A stretch of 64,000 nucleotides of DNA from Enhygromyxa salina (GCF_002994635.1 NZ_PVNL01000135.1:62001-126000); one strand, 5' to 3'; counted from the stretch's first letter, positions 18,740-29,338 are shown. The notes: a model not told the origin generated them from the letters alone. Made by a program: numbers and translations.

Positions 18740-19659
18740 CTCACGACCTGGAGCGTGTACCTCGGCCACTCGTACGAGTCGCGGTAGATGCTCGACGCTG
18801 ACTTGTTGTCGACCCGGATGAGATACGACGAGTTGGCTGGCACCCCGAGGGTCACCCGTGAGCCCTTGCTGTTGGGATCCCACCACGCTCCCCCGACGTT
18901 GTCGTTGGAACCGGCGAGCGCGCCCTTGCCGCCGTTGGCATATGCGTAGACTTCGAGCACGGTGTCCGTGCCAACCGAGAGTCCGGTCGTCTGGAAACGA
19001 TAGGTTCCCGCAACCGCGAAGTACACGGCAACCCAGTCCTCGTCCGTCGTCGAGTGCAGATTGTGCACTTGGGGGCTGCCGGTGTAGGCCTTCCATTTCT
19101 GCCAAGTATCGTCGTTCTCATACGTGTCTGGTGGCGGCAAGTGACACGTTTCGCTGTAGGGCGAGAAGACCGACTGGCAGATGCCCCCAGAGCAGGTGCA
19201 GCCGCTCTGACAATTGGCGCTCGAGTTACAAGTACGCACAGGCGGTGTGTTGCAGACGTCGCCTTCAGGCGGAGGCCCGAAGCCGTCCGGCACGCACGTG
19301 CCCCCTACACAGTCGCAATATTCGTGACAGTCATTGTTCTGCGAACATAGCAACCCGACTGTGACGTCGTTGTTGGGCGCATCTATCGAGTCTGGCGTGG
19401 CCGGCCCAGGCTCGGCAGGGGTCCCTGCGTCGTCTCGGGCGTCGCCATGGTCGACTTCATCGGGTGATTCGCCGTCAATATCGATGTTTTCGGTGTTTTC
19501 AATGTCTCCCAGGTTCTCGAGGTCTTCGTCCTCCACCAAGTCCGCCCCCAACGAACCCTCGTCCTCGATGCACGCTGACAAGGCCACAGCTGAGGCCAAT
19601 CCGACAGCCAATGCGACGAATCCAGTCCGACTTGAACGACGCGAGTGTGTAGTTTGCAT
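18733..19659 (-). CDS. Lipoprotein with Cys-rich segment and pre-peptidase C-terminal-like domain
   Basis: 308 residues from ATG 19659, which has a perfect GGAGG nine bases upstream. The signal peptide ends in lipobox ALSAC. A strongly acidic linker (about residues 40-95) leads to a cysteine-rich region with repeated C-x5-C-x3-C blocks (CSQNNDCHEYCDCVGGTC; CNSSANCQSGCTCSGGIC). The last 120 residues resemble a PPC domain (DTYENDDTWQKWKAY, DEDWVAVYFAVAGTYRFQT, YLIRVDNKS), a beta-sandwich found on secreted proteins. Surface exposure is likely. GC content drops around its upstream region. Confidence 0.8.
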   Translation of the reverse strand: MQTTHSRRSSRTGFVALAVGLASAVALSACIEDEGSLGADLVEDEDLENLGDIENTENIDIDGESPDEVDHGDARDDAGTPAEPGPATPDSIDAPNNDVTVGLLCSQNNDCHEYCDCVGGTCVPDGFGPPPEGDVCNTPPVRTCNSSANCQSGCTCSGGICQSVFSPYSETCHLPPPDTYENDDTWQKWKAYTGSPQVHNLHSTTDEDWVAVYFAVAGTYRFQTTGLSVGTDTVLEVYAYANGGKGALAGSNDNVGGAWWDPNSKGSRVTLGVPANSSYLIRVDNKSASSIYRDSYEWPRYTLQVVSQ

Positions 19660-19886
19660 TACATTGGTCCTCCGGCCACTTTGGCACCGGTACAAAGTAT
19701 GCCTACCACTCGGCCCAACCGCTATCAATGCTCTTCGCATACTGACAACTCACGACTCACGAACTCGAAAATTCACACTCGCCTGTGTAAGCGTTCCAGA
19801 GGTGCATCTCCGATCGTCGCAACCATTAAGCACCCAATGCCACCCTGAGTCTCTCCGTGGTCCAAAGATCAGACGACGCCGCGAGT

Positions 19887-20300
19887 CTACGGCCAGCGAA
19901 AATCTCCCGCGAACGGGGCCTCGACCCAGGTCTGCAGCTCGTGCTCTTCGATGCGCCAGGGCTGCTCGGAATCGTCGCTCTGCTCGCGCGCCATGCAGTG
20001 AGCCTGAGCGCCGAGACGCACGTGGATCGCCGGCTTGATGATGCGCTGGCTCTGCGCCGAGGGCCGAACCACTTGCACCGACGAGCCGTGGACGGCGTCG
20101 GGCGGCAGACGATCGCGCCGCCGTGCTCTTGGTCCGGGCCGCAGCAGGTCCGGTGCCGGCTCGGCACGATGTCGCCCCCAAACTTGCCTGGCTCCGCGAC
20201 CCTGAGCGCGACTTCGACCCCAACCTGCCCGGCGCGAGCAAACCCTGGCGTGAGCGCAGGTCCCCTGAGGTTCCCAGCAAGACCACGAAGATGTAGCCTC
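19887..20300 (-). pseudogene. Frameshifted gene of unknown function
   Basis: Two protein-like stretches lie in different frames. Upstream (about 20300-20100) reads TPGFARAGQVGVEVALRVAE and then GGDIVPSRHRTCCGPDQEHG. Downstream (about 20100-19890) reads PDAVHGSSVQVVRPSAQSQR, then AIHVRLGAQAHC and TWVEAPFAGDFRWP before a TAG. One single-base shift near 20100 joins them. The fused product would contain a conserved-looking Cys-Cys and ends cleanly, but I do not recognise a family. Outside this, 19660-20381 holds only the promoter region of the flanking lipoprotein gene and nothing else I can name. Confidence 0.4.
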
Positions 20301-20381
20301 TCGCCGTGACGCTCGGTCCCGCCGAGGCCGATGGTCGCTTCAGGGCGCCACCCCTCGAACCACGACGCGCAGTGATAGGAC

Positions 20382-21200
20382 ATGAATGATCTACTGGCAG
20401 CGCTCAGCAAGACCCAAGAGCTGCACTTGGAGTCGGGGCAGTGGCGGCTCGGCGAGTTCGCGCTGGCGAATGAGAGCGTCGACGAACTCTGGCCGGAGGT
20501 CGAGCGCGCGCTGCGAGCAGACCCGTCGATCGTCGATCAGCTCCAGGCGGTGACCTTCTTCGACGAGGGCTCGTACGAGTCCGCGCCGTTCCTTGCCCTG
20601 TTTCCCAAGCTCGAGCAGCTGGTCCTCTACGGCACCACGCTGCTCCACGATCTCAGCGCCTTGGCGGGACATCCGAGCCTCAGGCGAGTCGCGTTCACCA
20701 ACTACTGTGGGATCGATCCCCGCAATGGCGGCCTCCGCTGGCTGGACGAGCTACCGCAGCTGGAGGAGCTGGTGTTCTTCGAGGGCTACATCGAGCTCGA
20801 CGGCTGGGCGCCTTCCGAGGTGATGCTCTCGCGGCTTCGCTCGCTGTGGATCAACTGGGGTGATCTCGAGAAGATTCGCCACGAGGCGCTTGGTCGGATC
20901 GAGTCGCTGACGCTCTACCTCAGCGCCGACGACATCGACGAGCTCATCGACCTCGCTAGCGACGACAACGAGCGCCCCCAAGCGGAAACAGCCGTTCGTA
21001 CGCGCCTCCTCGCGCTGGGGCGGACGCCCGGGCTGAAACTGCGGACGTGCCTCGACAAGGTCGAGTCCGAGGAGCTCCGACTTCAGCTCGATGATGTAAT
21101 CGGTCGGTGTCTGCCGGCGGGCGTGCAGGTCGAGCGCTACTGGAGGGGGCAGGTGATGCCGCTGATCAACAACGGCTACGGCTTCATGAAGCGCGGCTGA
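20382..21200 (+). CDS. Leucine-rich-repeat-like protein
   Basis: 272 residues, no signal peptide. Residues 50-170 have irregular leucine-rich spacing (FPKLEQLVLYGTTLLHDLSAL; LPQLEELVFFEGYIELDGW; LSRLRSLWINWGDLEKI), typical of bacterial ribonuclease-inhibitor-like LRR proteins. The C-terminal 90 residues are helical. It was probably a cytoplasmic protein-binding scaffold; nothing around it indicates a partner. ATG 20382 is preceded by AGGA at short spacing. Confidence 0.7.
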   Translation: MNDLLAALSKTQELHLESGQWRLGEFALANESVDELWPEVERALRADPSIVDQLQAVTFFDEGSYESAPFLALFPKLEQLVLYGTTLLHDLSALAGHPSLRRVAFTNYCGIDPRNGGLRWLDELPQLEELVFFEGYIELDGWAPSEVMLSRLRSLWINWGDLEKIRHEALGRIESLTLYLSADDIDELIDLASDDNERPQAETAVRTRLLALGRTPGLKLRTCLDKVESEELRLQLDDVIGRCLPAGVQVERYWRGQVMPLINNGYGFMKRG

Positions 21201-21265
21201 GAACGCGTCACCGATGACGCGACGTTGGGCGCGCGCTCGGACATGCGCCTGCCGAGGCACGATGG

Positions 21266-23635
21266 TCAAAAGTCGACCTGCACCCCGAGGCTCGGGTAGA
21301 TCGGCAGCCCGATCAACGAGCTGCGCTCGGCCCAGTCCCGCGAGTAGATCCAGACCTCGGGGTAGATCCGGTTGTACACGTTTTGCACGTCGAGATAGGT
21401 CGTCACGCGGGTTCGGTCCTTCACCCAGGACTTGTCGACGCGTAGATCCAGCTGGTGAAACATGGGCTGATAGCTGGTCCCCCGTGGAGCGCGGAGCGGA
21501 CGGTAGAACCACACGCCGTCGTCGGCGACGACCTCGCGTCCGACCACCGGCGTCTCCGGGTTGCCGGACACCAGACGAAAGCGTGCGCCCACGCGAACGT
21601 TCCGAGGCAAGTTCACCCCAAGCAGGGCGACGAAGTTGTGGCGCTGGTCGAACACGGCCGGCAACCACTCGCCGGCCTGGTCCTCAGCCCGGGCCCACAT
21701 CAGGGTGTAGCCGAGCCAACCGTCGATCACATCGTTGGCCAGCGAGCGCCGCAAGAGCAGTTCGAGACCGAGGGACCGCCGCCGGCCGTAGTAGTAGGGA
21801 TCGCCCCGGAAGCGCTCGAGGGTGACCGGCAGGCCTTCGCGCCAAAAGCCAGTCGCGCGGGCCTCGAGCTCCCAGGGCAGCCGGACCTGCACTCCGGCCG
21901 AGCCATGAATGACATAGGTGGCGCTCGCCGAGCGGTCGTCGACGTCAATCGAGATGTTGGGCTCGAAATAGGCGATCAAGTACTGAGGCACATCGGCCAG
22001 CCCGTCGCCGAGGAATCCGTTCTGTTCGATCAGATCCGAGTCTTCCCCGCGGGCAACGACGACCGGGGCCGAGTACATGCCCAGCGCCAGGTGAAGATCG
22101 ACCCGCTCGTGCACGGGGCCGCGTAGATCCACCCGGGGATCGGGGCGAATGCGTGGGTAGCCCGTGTAGGCGAACACGTTGGCTCGCAGCGCGGGGACCA
22201 GCTGCCAGGCGCCGAAGCTCATCGGCAGCGAGATCCAGGCGCCCAGGCGGAGCTGATCGCCGCGAGTGTCTTCGTCGTCTTCGATGGTCCGGATCTCGCC
22301 TTCCAAAGACGCGAGGTTGAATTGTGTGTGGTCGCGAAGGCGCCAGCGCTCGACGACGATGTCCGAGCCGAATTCGATGTTCAGCCAGGGCACGAGATTG
22401 CGGCGGGTGAACGCCGCCCGGACCGAGTAGACGTTGGCGTGGCGGCGCAGCTCGTTGCCGCCTTGTTGCAGGTTGGAGGCGTCGAGCCGCAGCGAGGGGC
22501 TCACGTAGATGAGCCAGTCCTCGCTGGTTCGACGCAGCGCGAGGTCGAAGCGATGAAAGGACGCGCCAAACTCGAAGGTCTCGTCGCCGGTCAGGCGATC
22601 ACCGGCGCCGAGAGCCCGGACGGTGAGCTGGGTGCGGGCGCCCAGGGGGTGGTCGAAGCGACCGAGATAGTCCCAGAAGGCGGGGTTGGCCGTCGGCAGG
22701 GCGCGGACCGCTTGCAGGATGTCGCCGACGTGACTGCGGCGCAGGCCGACGTGCACGGAGCCCTCGCCGACGGGCCCCTCGAGCGTGGTGCCGAGGTCGA
22801 ACAGATCGAGGTGGGCCTGGCCGTGAATCCCCGCGCGGCCGCCGGGGCGGCTCTCGATCGCAATCAGGCCGCCGCCAAAGCTGCCGTAGGCCGCCGAGTA
22901 GTTGCCAGGGCTGAGCTCGATCCTGTCGACCATCGGAGCCGAGAGCACGCTGGCGATCGGGAGGATGTGAAACGAACGAGGGATCGGGTGACCGTCGAGG
23001 TAGTGCCCAGCCTCGGTCGGGTCGCCGCCGCGAAAGCCGATCATTCCGAGCCCGAGCGGACTCCGGGCCACGCCCGGTAGGTTCTGCGCGCCGAGCAGCG
23101 GGTCATCGCCGCTGCCGGCATAGCGTCGCGCTTGCTGGGCGTCGATGACATGCTCGGGCTCGACCGCGTAGCTGCGGCTGCGCTCGGTCCGAACCTCGGT
23201 GCGGTAGTCACTGCCGGCGTCACGTCGCAAGTAGAGGTCGAGCTCGTTCGCGCGGTCTCCCGCGTCGACCTCAGCCCACTGCTCGAGGCGCGCGTAGCCG
23301 CCGGCGACAACCACGACCCGGACCTTGCCGACCGGGACCTCCTCGAGCAGGAAGTTGCCCTCGGCGTCGGTCTCGGCCCGCCGTGTCCAGCTCACGGCGT
23401 CGGGGTCGAGCGGGTCGCGGGCCTCGCGACCGGGGCGGACATCGGCTGGGGCCTCGACGACCAGGACGACCGCCCCCGCGACGCCTCTGCGACTCCCGCC
23501 GGCCTCGCGCACGCGCCCGCTCACCTGGGTCGTTGCGGGGCGCTCGACCGTCGGCGGCGCGGCGAGGGTCGCTCGCGGACCGAGCCCTGCGAGCAGGCCC
23601 AGGACCATCGCCCCGCGTCGAAGCGCCGACCTCAT
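21266..23635 (-). CDS. TonB-dependent outer-membrane receptor
   Basis: 789 residues. A signal peptide (VLGLLAGLGPRATLAAP) is followed by a carboxypeptidase-regulatory-like beta-sandwich at about 35-140 (TQVSGRVREAGGSRRGVAGAVV ... GKVRVVVVAGGY). The plug domain comes next (ARRYAGSGDDPLLGAQNLPGVARS, VDRIELSPGNYSAAYGSFGGGLIAIES), then a 22-strand-type barrel ending in Phe (LGVQVDF). No obvious TonB box is present before the plug. It overlaps the upstream lipoprotein gene by ATGA, so the two are translationally coupled and may form a receptor with a substrate-binding partner. The substrate is unknown. Confidence 0.88.
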   Translation of the reverse strand: MRSALRRGAMVLGLLAGLGPRATLAAPPTVERPATTQVSGRVREAGGSRRGVAGAVVLVVEAPADVRPGREARDPLDPDAVSWTRRAETDAEGNFLLEEVPVGKVRVVVVAGGYARLEQWAEVDAGDRANELDLYLRRDAGSDYRTEVRTERSRSYAVEPEHVIDAQQARRYAGSGDDPLLGAQNLPGVARSPLGLGMIGFRGGDPTEAGHYLDGHPIPRSFHILPIASVLSAPMVDRIELSPGNYSAAYGSFGGGLIAIESRPGGRAGIHGQAHLDLFDLGTTLEGPVGEGSVHVGLRRSHVGDILQAVRALPTANPAFWDYLGRFDHPLGARTQLTVRALGAGDRLTGDETFEFGASFHRFDLALRRTSEDWLIYVSPSLRLDASNLQQGGNELRRHANVYSVRAAFTRRNLVPWLNIEFGSDIVVERWRLRDHTQFNLASLEGEIRTIEDDEDTRGDQLRLGAWISLPMSFGAWQLVPALRANVFAYTGYPRIRPDPRVDLRGPVHERVDLHLALGMYSAPVVVARGEDSDLIEQNGFLGDGLADVPQYLIAYFEPNISIDVDDRSASATYVIHGSAGVQVRLPWELEARATGFWREGLPVTLERFRGDPYYYGRRRSLGLELLLRRSLANDVIDGWLGYTLMWARAEDQAGEWLPAVFDQRHNFVALLGVNLPRNVRVGARFRLVSGNPETPVVGREVVADDGVWFYRPLRAPRGTSYQPMFHQLDLRVDKSWVKDRTRVTTYLDVQNVYNRIYPEVWIYSRDWAERSSLIGLPIYPSLGVQVDF

Positions 23636-24735
23636 TGGACCTCGAGCTCCACCCAGTAGACTTCCTCGGCCCCACGGCGGTCGTTGACGACGACCACCAC
23701 CCGCGCGGTCCCGGCCCGAGCCTCTTCGTCGACGTGCAGAACGATCGGCGAGTCGCTGTCGGTCTTGACCGGCCCGCCCTCGTTTTCGGGTTCTTCATAC
23801 TCGATCGAAGCGCTGGTCGAGACCCGCACCCAAACGCTCTCGAACCCCACCGTGAACGCGTTCAACGGGGCGCCAGTAAGCTGACCAAGCGGGACGTAGA
23901 AGACCTGCGCCAGCTGCTCGAGCGGATCGACGGTGAACAGCAGCTTCACGCTGTCCCCGGCCTCGACGTGGACCGGCCCGGCGACGCCTCCGGCGGGCAC
24001 GACCAGGGGATCGCGGATCTCACCGTCGACCTCGACCTCGATGTGTTCGACGACCGGGGGCCGGTTGGCCTGCTGCCCGTAGATGGGCGCCGGGAACAGG
24101 TCGGGCGGAACCGTCGGGGGCAGCCCCTGTGAGCGGGCGTAGGCCTGCAGCCACCAGATCGGTCCGACTGCGCAGTTGAACTCGATGAAGCCGCAGTCTG
24201 GTGGGATCACCTCGCGCGCGCGCCGGGTGGCCCAACAATTCTCGGCTCGCTCCCCGTTCCACGCGACGACGGCATTGAGCCGGAATCCGGCATAGGCCAG
24301 AGCGTCCTCCGCGAGCGGCGGCACTGTGAACTCGATGGCGCTGCGACCCTCGCCGAGGCGACAGTCCGAGTCCATCGTCCAGTCGTCGAGCTCCTCGCAA
24401 CGAACGTCGAAGACAGGGTCGTGGAGGCCCGGATTGTCGCGCCCGCGAGCCAGCCAGATGCTGTCGAGCTCGTCGGTGGCGAGCGGAAGCCCCTCGGGAT
24501 CGACGACGACCAGCTCCGCGCGCACCCGGTCGCCGGGGAGCAACTCGGCGACCGGCGCGACGCTGGGGATGTACACCCGCTCGGGGTCGAGCGGGCCCAG
24601 CTCGACCACGCGAACGCGCGTGGCGATGATCTCAGTGGTCGTGATCTTGCTGGCCGGGCCCAACTCGAGCAGGTTACAGCCGCTCAAAACTACGCCGAGT
24701 CCCAGGGCCGCCGCGCGAGGTCTGGAGACGGCCAT
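23632..24735 (-). CDS. Lipoprotein partner of the TonB-dependent receptor
   Basis: 367 residues. The short signal ends in the lipobox VVLSGC (Cys20). The mature part is beta-rich with several Cys (VRCEELDDWTMDSDC; ENCWATRRAREVIPPDCGFIEFNC), Trp-rich patches, and looks like stacked immunoglobulin-like domains in the C-terminal half (VEHIEVEVDGEIRDPLVV; ARAGTARVVVVVNDRRGAEEVYWVELEV). No SusD similarity is visible. Its stop overlaps the receptor start, so its role is probably tied to receptor uptake. Confidence 0.78.
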   Translation of the reverse strand: MAVSRPRAAALGLGVVLSGCNLLELGPASKITTTEIIATRVRVVELGPLDPERVYIPSVAPVAELLPGDRVRAELVVVDPEGLPLATDELDSIWLARGRDNPGLHDPVFDVRCEELDDWTMDSDCRLGEGRSAIEFTVPPLAEDALAYAGFRLNAVVAWNGERAENCWATRRAREVIPPDCGFIEFNCAVGPIWWLQAYARSQGLPPTVPPDLFPAPIYGQQANRPPVVEHIEVEVDGEIRDPLVVPAGGVAGPVHVEAGDSVKLLFTVDPLEQLAQVFYVPLGQLTGAPLNAFTVGFESVWVRVSTSASIEYEEPENEGGPVKTDSDSPIVLHVDEEARAGTARVVVVVNDRRGAEEVYWVELEVQ

Positions 24736-24801
24736 GACGCTCTCTTAGCACGGGGCTGCCATGCGCGTCTCGACCGATTGCGCCGGGGTGGATGGTCAAT
24801 C

Positions 24802-25020
24802 TCACCGTTCGCGGGCTCGAGCGGCTGCCAGTAGCGAGCTGTCGATATTGCCGACGATTGTGCTTCCGCAGCCCGGGCACAGGTCGGCATCGGCGCTGAG
24901 CTTGGTGTGGCAGCTAGGCTTCGAGCACACACTGCCTGGCTCCGCGACCCCGCTTCCATTCGTCTGGCACCCTCGACGGGCGCTCGGCGCGTCCGCCCAG
25001 CGGGACCTCGACCTCGTCAC
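24802..25020 (-). CDS. Small zinc-ribbon protein, possibly a frameshifted remnant
   Basis: 72 residues. The C-terminal half carries CSKPSCHTKLSADADLCPGC, i.e. paired Cys that could form a zinc ribbon, followed by a helical end. The N-terminal half reads as non-protein, while another frame just upstream (25105-24914) gives more protein-like sequence (VFSDEVEVPLGGRAERPS), so the gene may have lost frame. The remainder of 24736-25132 holds nothing else I can support. Confidence 0.4.
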   Translation of the reverse strand: MTRSRSRWADAPSARRGCQTNGSGVAEPGSVCSKPSCHTKLSADADLCPGCGSTIVGNIDSSLLAAARARER

Positions 25021-25132
25021 TGAAGACTGGCGGAGCCGTGCTCCCGACCGGACTACCTAGCGCGATGGAGGGCCTCGCCGAGTCGCGTCGACGCACGATA
25101 GCCACTCGGTGCTCTGATCGGCACCGCGTGTG

Positions 25133-26449
25133 TCAGGGCGCCGTGTACCGGCGCACGCGAAAGCCCTCGGCGCCGTCGAGATCGTTTGTTGCGGTGGTGA
25201 GGACGTAGCTCTCGCCGGTGGAGGTGGCGACGGCGGCGACCGAACGGCCATCCCACAGCGCCCGATCGCTTCGCAAGAATTCCCCGGTCGGCGAGAACTG
25301 AACGCTCCGCGGGTGCTCGCCACCTCCCCCCTTTGCATAGAATATCTCCTGACCCACCGCGAGCATCGTCCCGTCCGCGAGCTCGACGACATCGAAGAAG
25401 TTCTCGGAGGTGCTCGCCTCCGGGTCAGGGCTATCTGGATCGGGGCACCACGAGCTCGCGCGGTTATAGCTGTAGCTCCAACTGCTCGGGTCTGTGGTCA
25501 GGCGCTCGAACCAACCATTGAAGCGAGCCGTGCCCGAGTCCATGATCCCGCCGACGTTGATGATCGTCTCCTCGTCGATGAACACCAGCCCGGAGCGGAC
25601 CGGCGCCACGGTGCCGCTGGTGGGCGTCCCGCCAACGTAGGCCCCGTCGGCCGTCGAGTGCATGCTGACGTCGCCGCCACCGACCACCCCGATCGTGTCG
25701 TTCGTGCCCGAGAATGCGACATGCCTCCCCAACTCGGCGGTGGGTACCGCCCAGATCACCTCGCCGTCAACACCGAACAACACCAGCTCGAACTCCGGCT
25801 CATCGTAGGGATCGCGGATGCGCACCACCGCGATCCCGGCGTCCGAACCCGCGACACCGTAGCCAAACGCGTCGCCGAATTCCCGGGTCCAGCGGTGCTC
25901 GCCGTCATTCTCGAACGCCGACAGCCCGCCATGTATGCCATCGGCGTGCAGCACATAGATGCCTTCGGTGGTGGTGGTGAGCTCACCGACCTCGCCCACG
26001 ACCTCGGCTGATGTTCGCCGCCACAGCAGCTGCCCCGTGGCGTCGTAGGTGATCAAATCGAGGCCCACGCCGTTGAACGCCCCGACGACGACCTCGTCGT
26101 CGACCAGCAACCCGAGCCCGCGGGGGCGGAGGGCCTCGTAGGGTTGGGGAAACTCGCTGATCGTCCAGTCGATCTCGAGCTGCTCGCCGCCGTGCCCCCA
26201 GCCTTGATCGCAGACGACCTCACAAGGCGGGGCCCAGCTCGACTGCTCGACGCCGACGGCGTCGATGTCGGTGCCGATCAGGCACTCGGGCTCGAGCTGT
26301 TCACCGCCGGATTCGTCGTCGGTGCTCGCGTCGCCATCGTCGGATTCGGACCCGACCTCGAGCTGACCGGGCTCGAGCTCGCAGCCGGCCATGAGGATGA
26401 CGAAGGTCGCCAACAGCACGATGGGTTGGTAGTGGATGGTCTGTGCCAT
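25133..26449 (-). CDS. Lipoprotein with PQQ/quinoprotein-like beta-propeller
   Basis: 438 residues from ATG 26449. The signal ends in lipobox ILMAGC, followed by an acidic Ser/Asp/Glu linker. The rest shows propeller-blade repeats: GLDLITYDATGQLLWRRTSA, GGLSAFENDGEHRWTREFG, FELVLFGVDGEVIWAVPTA, SVQFSPTGEFLRSDRALW. These are the W-x-x-x and G-x-x-L-W patterns of PQQ-like propellers without dehydrogenase residues, so a structural or binding role is more likely than catalysis. It stands alone between a zinc-ribbon ORF and a sigma-factor gene. Confidence 0.8.
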   Translation of the reverse strand: MAQTIHYQPIVLLATFVILMAGCELEPGQLEVGSESDDGDASTDDESGGEQLEPECLIGTDIDAVGVEQSSWAPPCEVVCDQGWGHGGEQLEIDWTISEFPQPYEALRPRGLGLLVDDEVVVGAFNGVGLDLITYDATGQLLWRRTSAEVVGEVGELTTTTEGIYVLHADGIHGGLSAFENDGEHRWTREFGDAFGYGVAGSDAGIAVVRIRDPYDEPEFELVLFGVDGEVIWAVPTAELGRHVAFSGTNDTIGVVGGGDVSMHSTADGAYVGGTPTSGTVAPVRSGLVFIDEETIINVGGIMDSGTARFNGWFERLTTDPSSWSYSYNRASSWCPDPDSPDPEASTSENFFDVVELADGTMLAVGQEIFYAKGGGGEHPRSVQFSPTGEFLRSDRALWDGRSVAAVATSTGESYVLTTATNDLDGAEGFRVRRYTAP

Positions 26450-26501
26450 GTTCAAGCGTGACTGTCCGCGAGGCCGCGATCATGTGTCGTTTGATCACCG
26501 C

Positions 26502-27764
<1,263 letters not shown>

Positions 27765-27770
27765 GGCCGC

Positions 27771-27939
27771 CTAGAGCGCCGATCAGTTTGGAGTCGCGTC
27801 GTCAGGTGCGTCTGGGGCCGTTCCTGCCTAGGAGCGAGGCCGAAGCTGTATCCGGCATACTGCGAGCGCCGAGTCGACAACGGCAGGAGCGGCCCCAGAT
27901 GTGCCTGGCGTCGTGAATTCAAACTGGTCGGTGCTCTAG
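27771..27939. repeat. Long imperfect palindromic element flanked by CTAG (MITE-like)
   Basis: A 169-base inverted repeat centred near 27854. The outer 58 bases of each arm match at 47 positions, with an identical TCTGGGGCCG block, and CTAG lies at both ends. Its two outer ends match the two ends of the shorter element at 60044-60100 (28 of 30 and 27 of 31 bases). The right end supplies the last codons and stop of the gene at 27919-28998, and the left end lies 6 bases from the sigma-factor start, so it could carry that gene's promoter. No transposase is encoded. Confidence 0.75.
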
Positions 27940-28998
27940 CCCGCCCAGCGCCACGCCCAGACGCAGTAAACCGGCGACCGGCGCGATCCGAAAGCTCGCG
28001 TCGGGGCTCGAGACCGCCCACGCCGGACGAGCCAGGGCTGGCAGCACCGAGAGCCCAAGATAGAGCCCGAGCCGCGGGCGAGGATGCCAGACCGCGCGCA
28101 GATCCAGGCCGGCGTAGACCCACGGCCGCGGGAGCGAGGCGGGCGCGGTCGTGTTGACCGCGGTGGCCACGATCACGCCGGCCCCGACGACGCCGCAGAC
28201 CGGGAACTCGACACGTTCGACCCGGGGGACCACACACCCGCCCGTGGTCCCCGACAGCGCCCACAGATCCCCGCCAACGTCGGTCTGCGGGGCGCGGAAG
28301 CTGCCGCCAAACCACCCGGACGCGCCGAGCTGCCAGCGAAACAAGCCGCGCTGAAGCCCACCCTCGAGCTCGAGGCCGCCACCGACCCGCGGGAACAAGC
28401 CTGCGAAGCCGGTTCCGGCGATCCCAAGCGTTCCGAGCGTGGGCGACGGACGCCGAGCTCGCGCGCGCCGGGGTGCGTCGAGCGTCGGCGCGTCGATGGT
28501 CAACTCCCAATCTTCGGGTGGGCGCGAAGGCTCGGGCGAAGGCGAAGGTTTGGGTGGCTCGGGGCCCGTGGCGGCAACCGACCGCGACCGTGGTCGCTGG
28601 ACGACAACCCGCGTCGACACGACCAACAACTGGCGGGCCGCTGGGGCGTCCAACGGGGGCCCGAAGGTGAAGGGATCCACGGCACTGGCGATCAACAGGG
28701 CCGCGTCGCGCCCGAGCTGTTCACAGTCGAGGGCCCCCAGCTCGTGGCGCTCGGCGACCCCGTCGACGTCGATCGTCAGGCGCAGTTGGTAGCCGCTCAC
28801 GCTCGGCTCGACCCGGCCGACGGCGACCAGCGCGTGTTCATAGTCGGCGAGCGGGCGCCCGAGATAGGCGACGGTCGCCTGCTCGACGGCCGGCTGCGAG
28901 GGGCAGTTGTCGACCGCCTCCCAGTCGATGCGCTGCGCATGCTCGCGCGGGCCGATGGCCAACAGCGAGACGAGCAACACCCCGATCGCCGCCGGCAT
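27919..28998 (-). CDS. Predicted outer-membrane beta-barrel protein
   Basis: 359 residues from ATG 28998, which has GAGG eight bases upstream; an upstream GTG is less likely. The signal peptide is PAAIGVLLVSLLAIGP. The N-terminal domain (about 25-125) has a conserved pair of Cys and a CPSQPAVEQATVAYLGR motif common to myxobacterial envelope proteins encoded beside ECF sigma factors. A Pro-rich linker leads to a Gly-rich C-terminal half with alternating aromatic residues (LELEGGLQRGLFRWQLGASG; VYAGLDLRAVWHPRPRLGLY) typical of a barrel. The last codons, LEHRPV and stop, come from the palindromic element. It probably forms a unit with the sigma-fusion gene downstream. Confidence 0.75.
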   Translation of the reverse strand: MPAAIGVLLVSLLAIGPREHAQRIDWEAVDNCPSQPAVEQATVAYLGRPLADYEHALVAVGRVEPSVSGYQLRLTIDVDGVAERHELGALDCEQLGRDAALLIASAVDPFTFGPPLDAPAARQLLVVSTRVVVQRPRSRSVAATGPEPPKPSPSPEPSRPPEDWELTIDAPTLDAPRRARARRPSPTLGTLGIAGTGFAGLFPRVGGGLELEGGLQRGLFRWQLGASGWFGGSFRAPQTDVGGDLWALSGTTGGCVVPRVERVEFPVCGVVGAGVIVATAVNTTAPASLPRPWVYAGLDLRAVWHPRPRLGLYLGLSVLPALARPAWAVSSPDASFRIAPVAGLLRLGVALGGLEHRPV

Positions 28999-29224
28999 TA
29001 CCGTCACCTCAACGCCGCAGGGCGGCTTCAATCTTGGCGTCGCACGCGGCCACCCCGAGCGTGGTGCCAGCGACGGGTACAGCGCAAAGGCTCCTCATGT
29101 CACGGGCGGCGCGAAGCACAGGCGACGCTAGCTCAGGCCCGAGCCCGTCGCAACATGCGAAGCCGCCCCGAAGCTGGCTTGACAGGCCCAGAGGCGACCG
29201 CAAGGGTAGCTGCCGAGTTCTCGC

Positions 29225-29338
29225 ATGGCCGACTGCATCCTGCCCTGTGGACGCCAGTGGATCGCCGAGGATGACATCGCAGCCGTCGTCGAAGTCCTGC
29301 AAAGCCCGCCCTCGGCTCTGCGCTGCGTGGGGGAGTGA
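29225..29338 (+). pseudogene. N-terminal fragment of a DegT/DnrJ/EryC1 (PseC-like) aminotransferase
   Basis: A 37-residue frame begins MADCILPCGRQWIAEDD and continues IAAVVEVLQSP before stopping. The motif PxGRQxIxExDIAAVVEVLxS is the conserved start of PLP-dependent sugar aminotransferases such as PseC, normally about 380 residues long. The rest of the gene is absent, so this is a remnant of a lost sugar-modification gene. The surrounding 29032-29400 interval holds nothing else I recognise. Confidence 0.55.
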
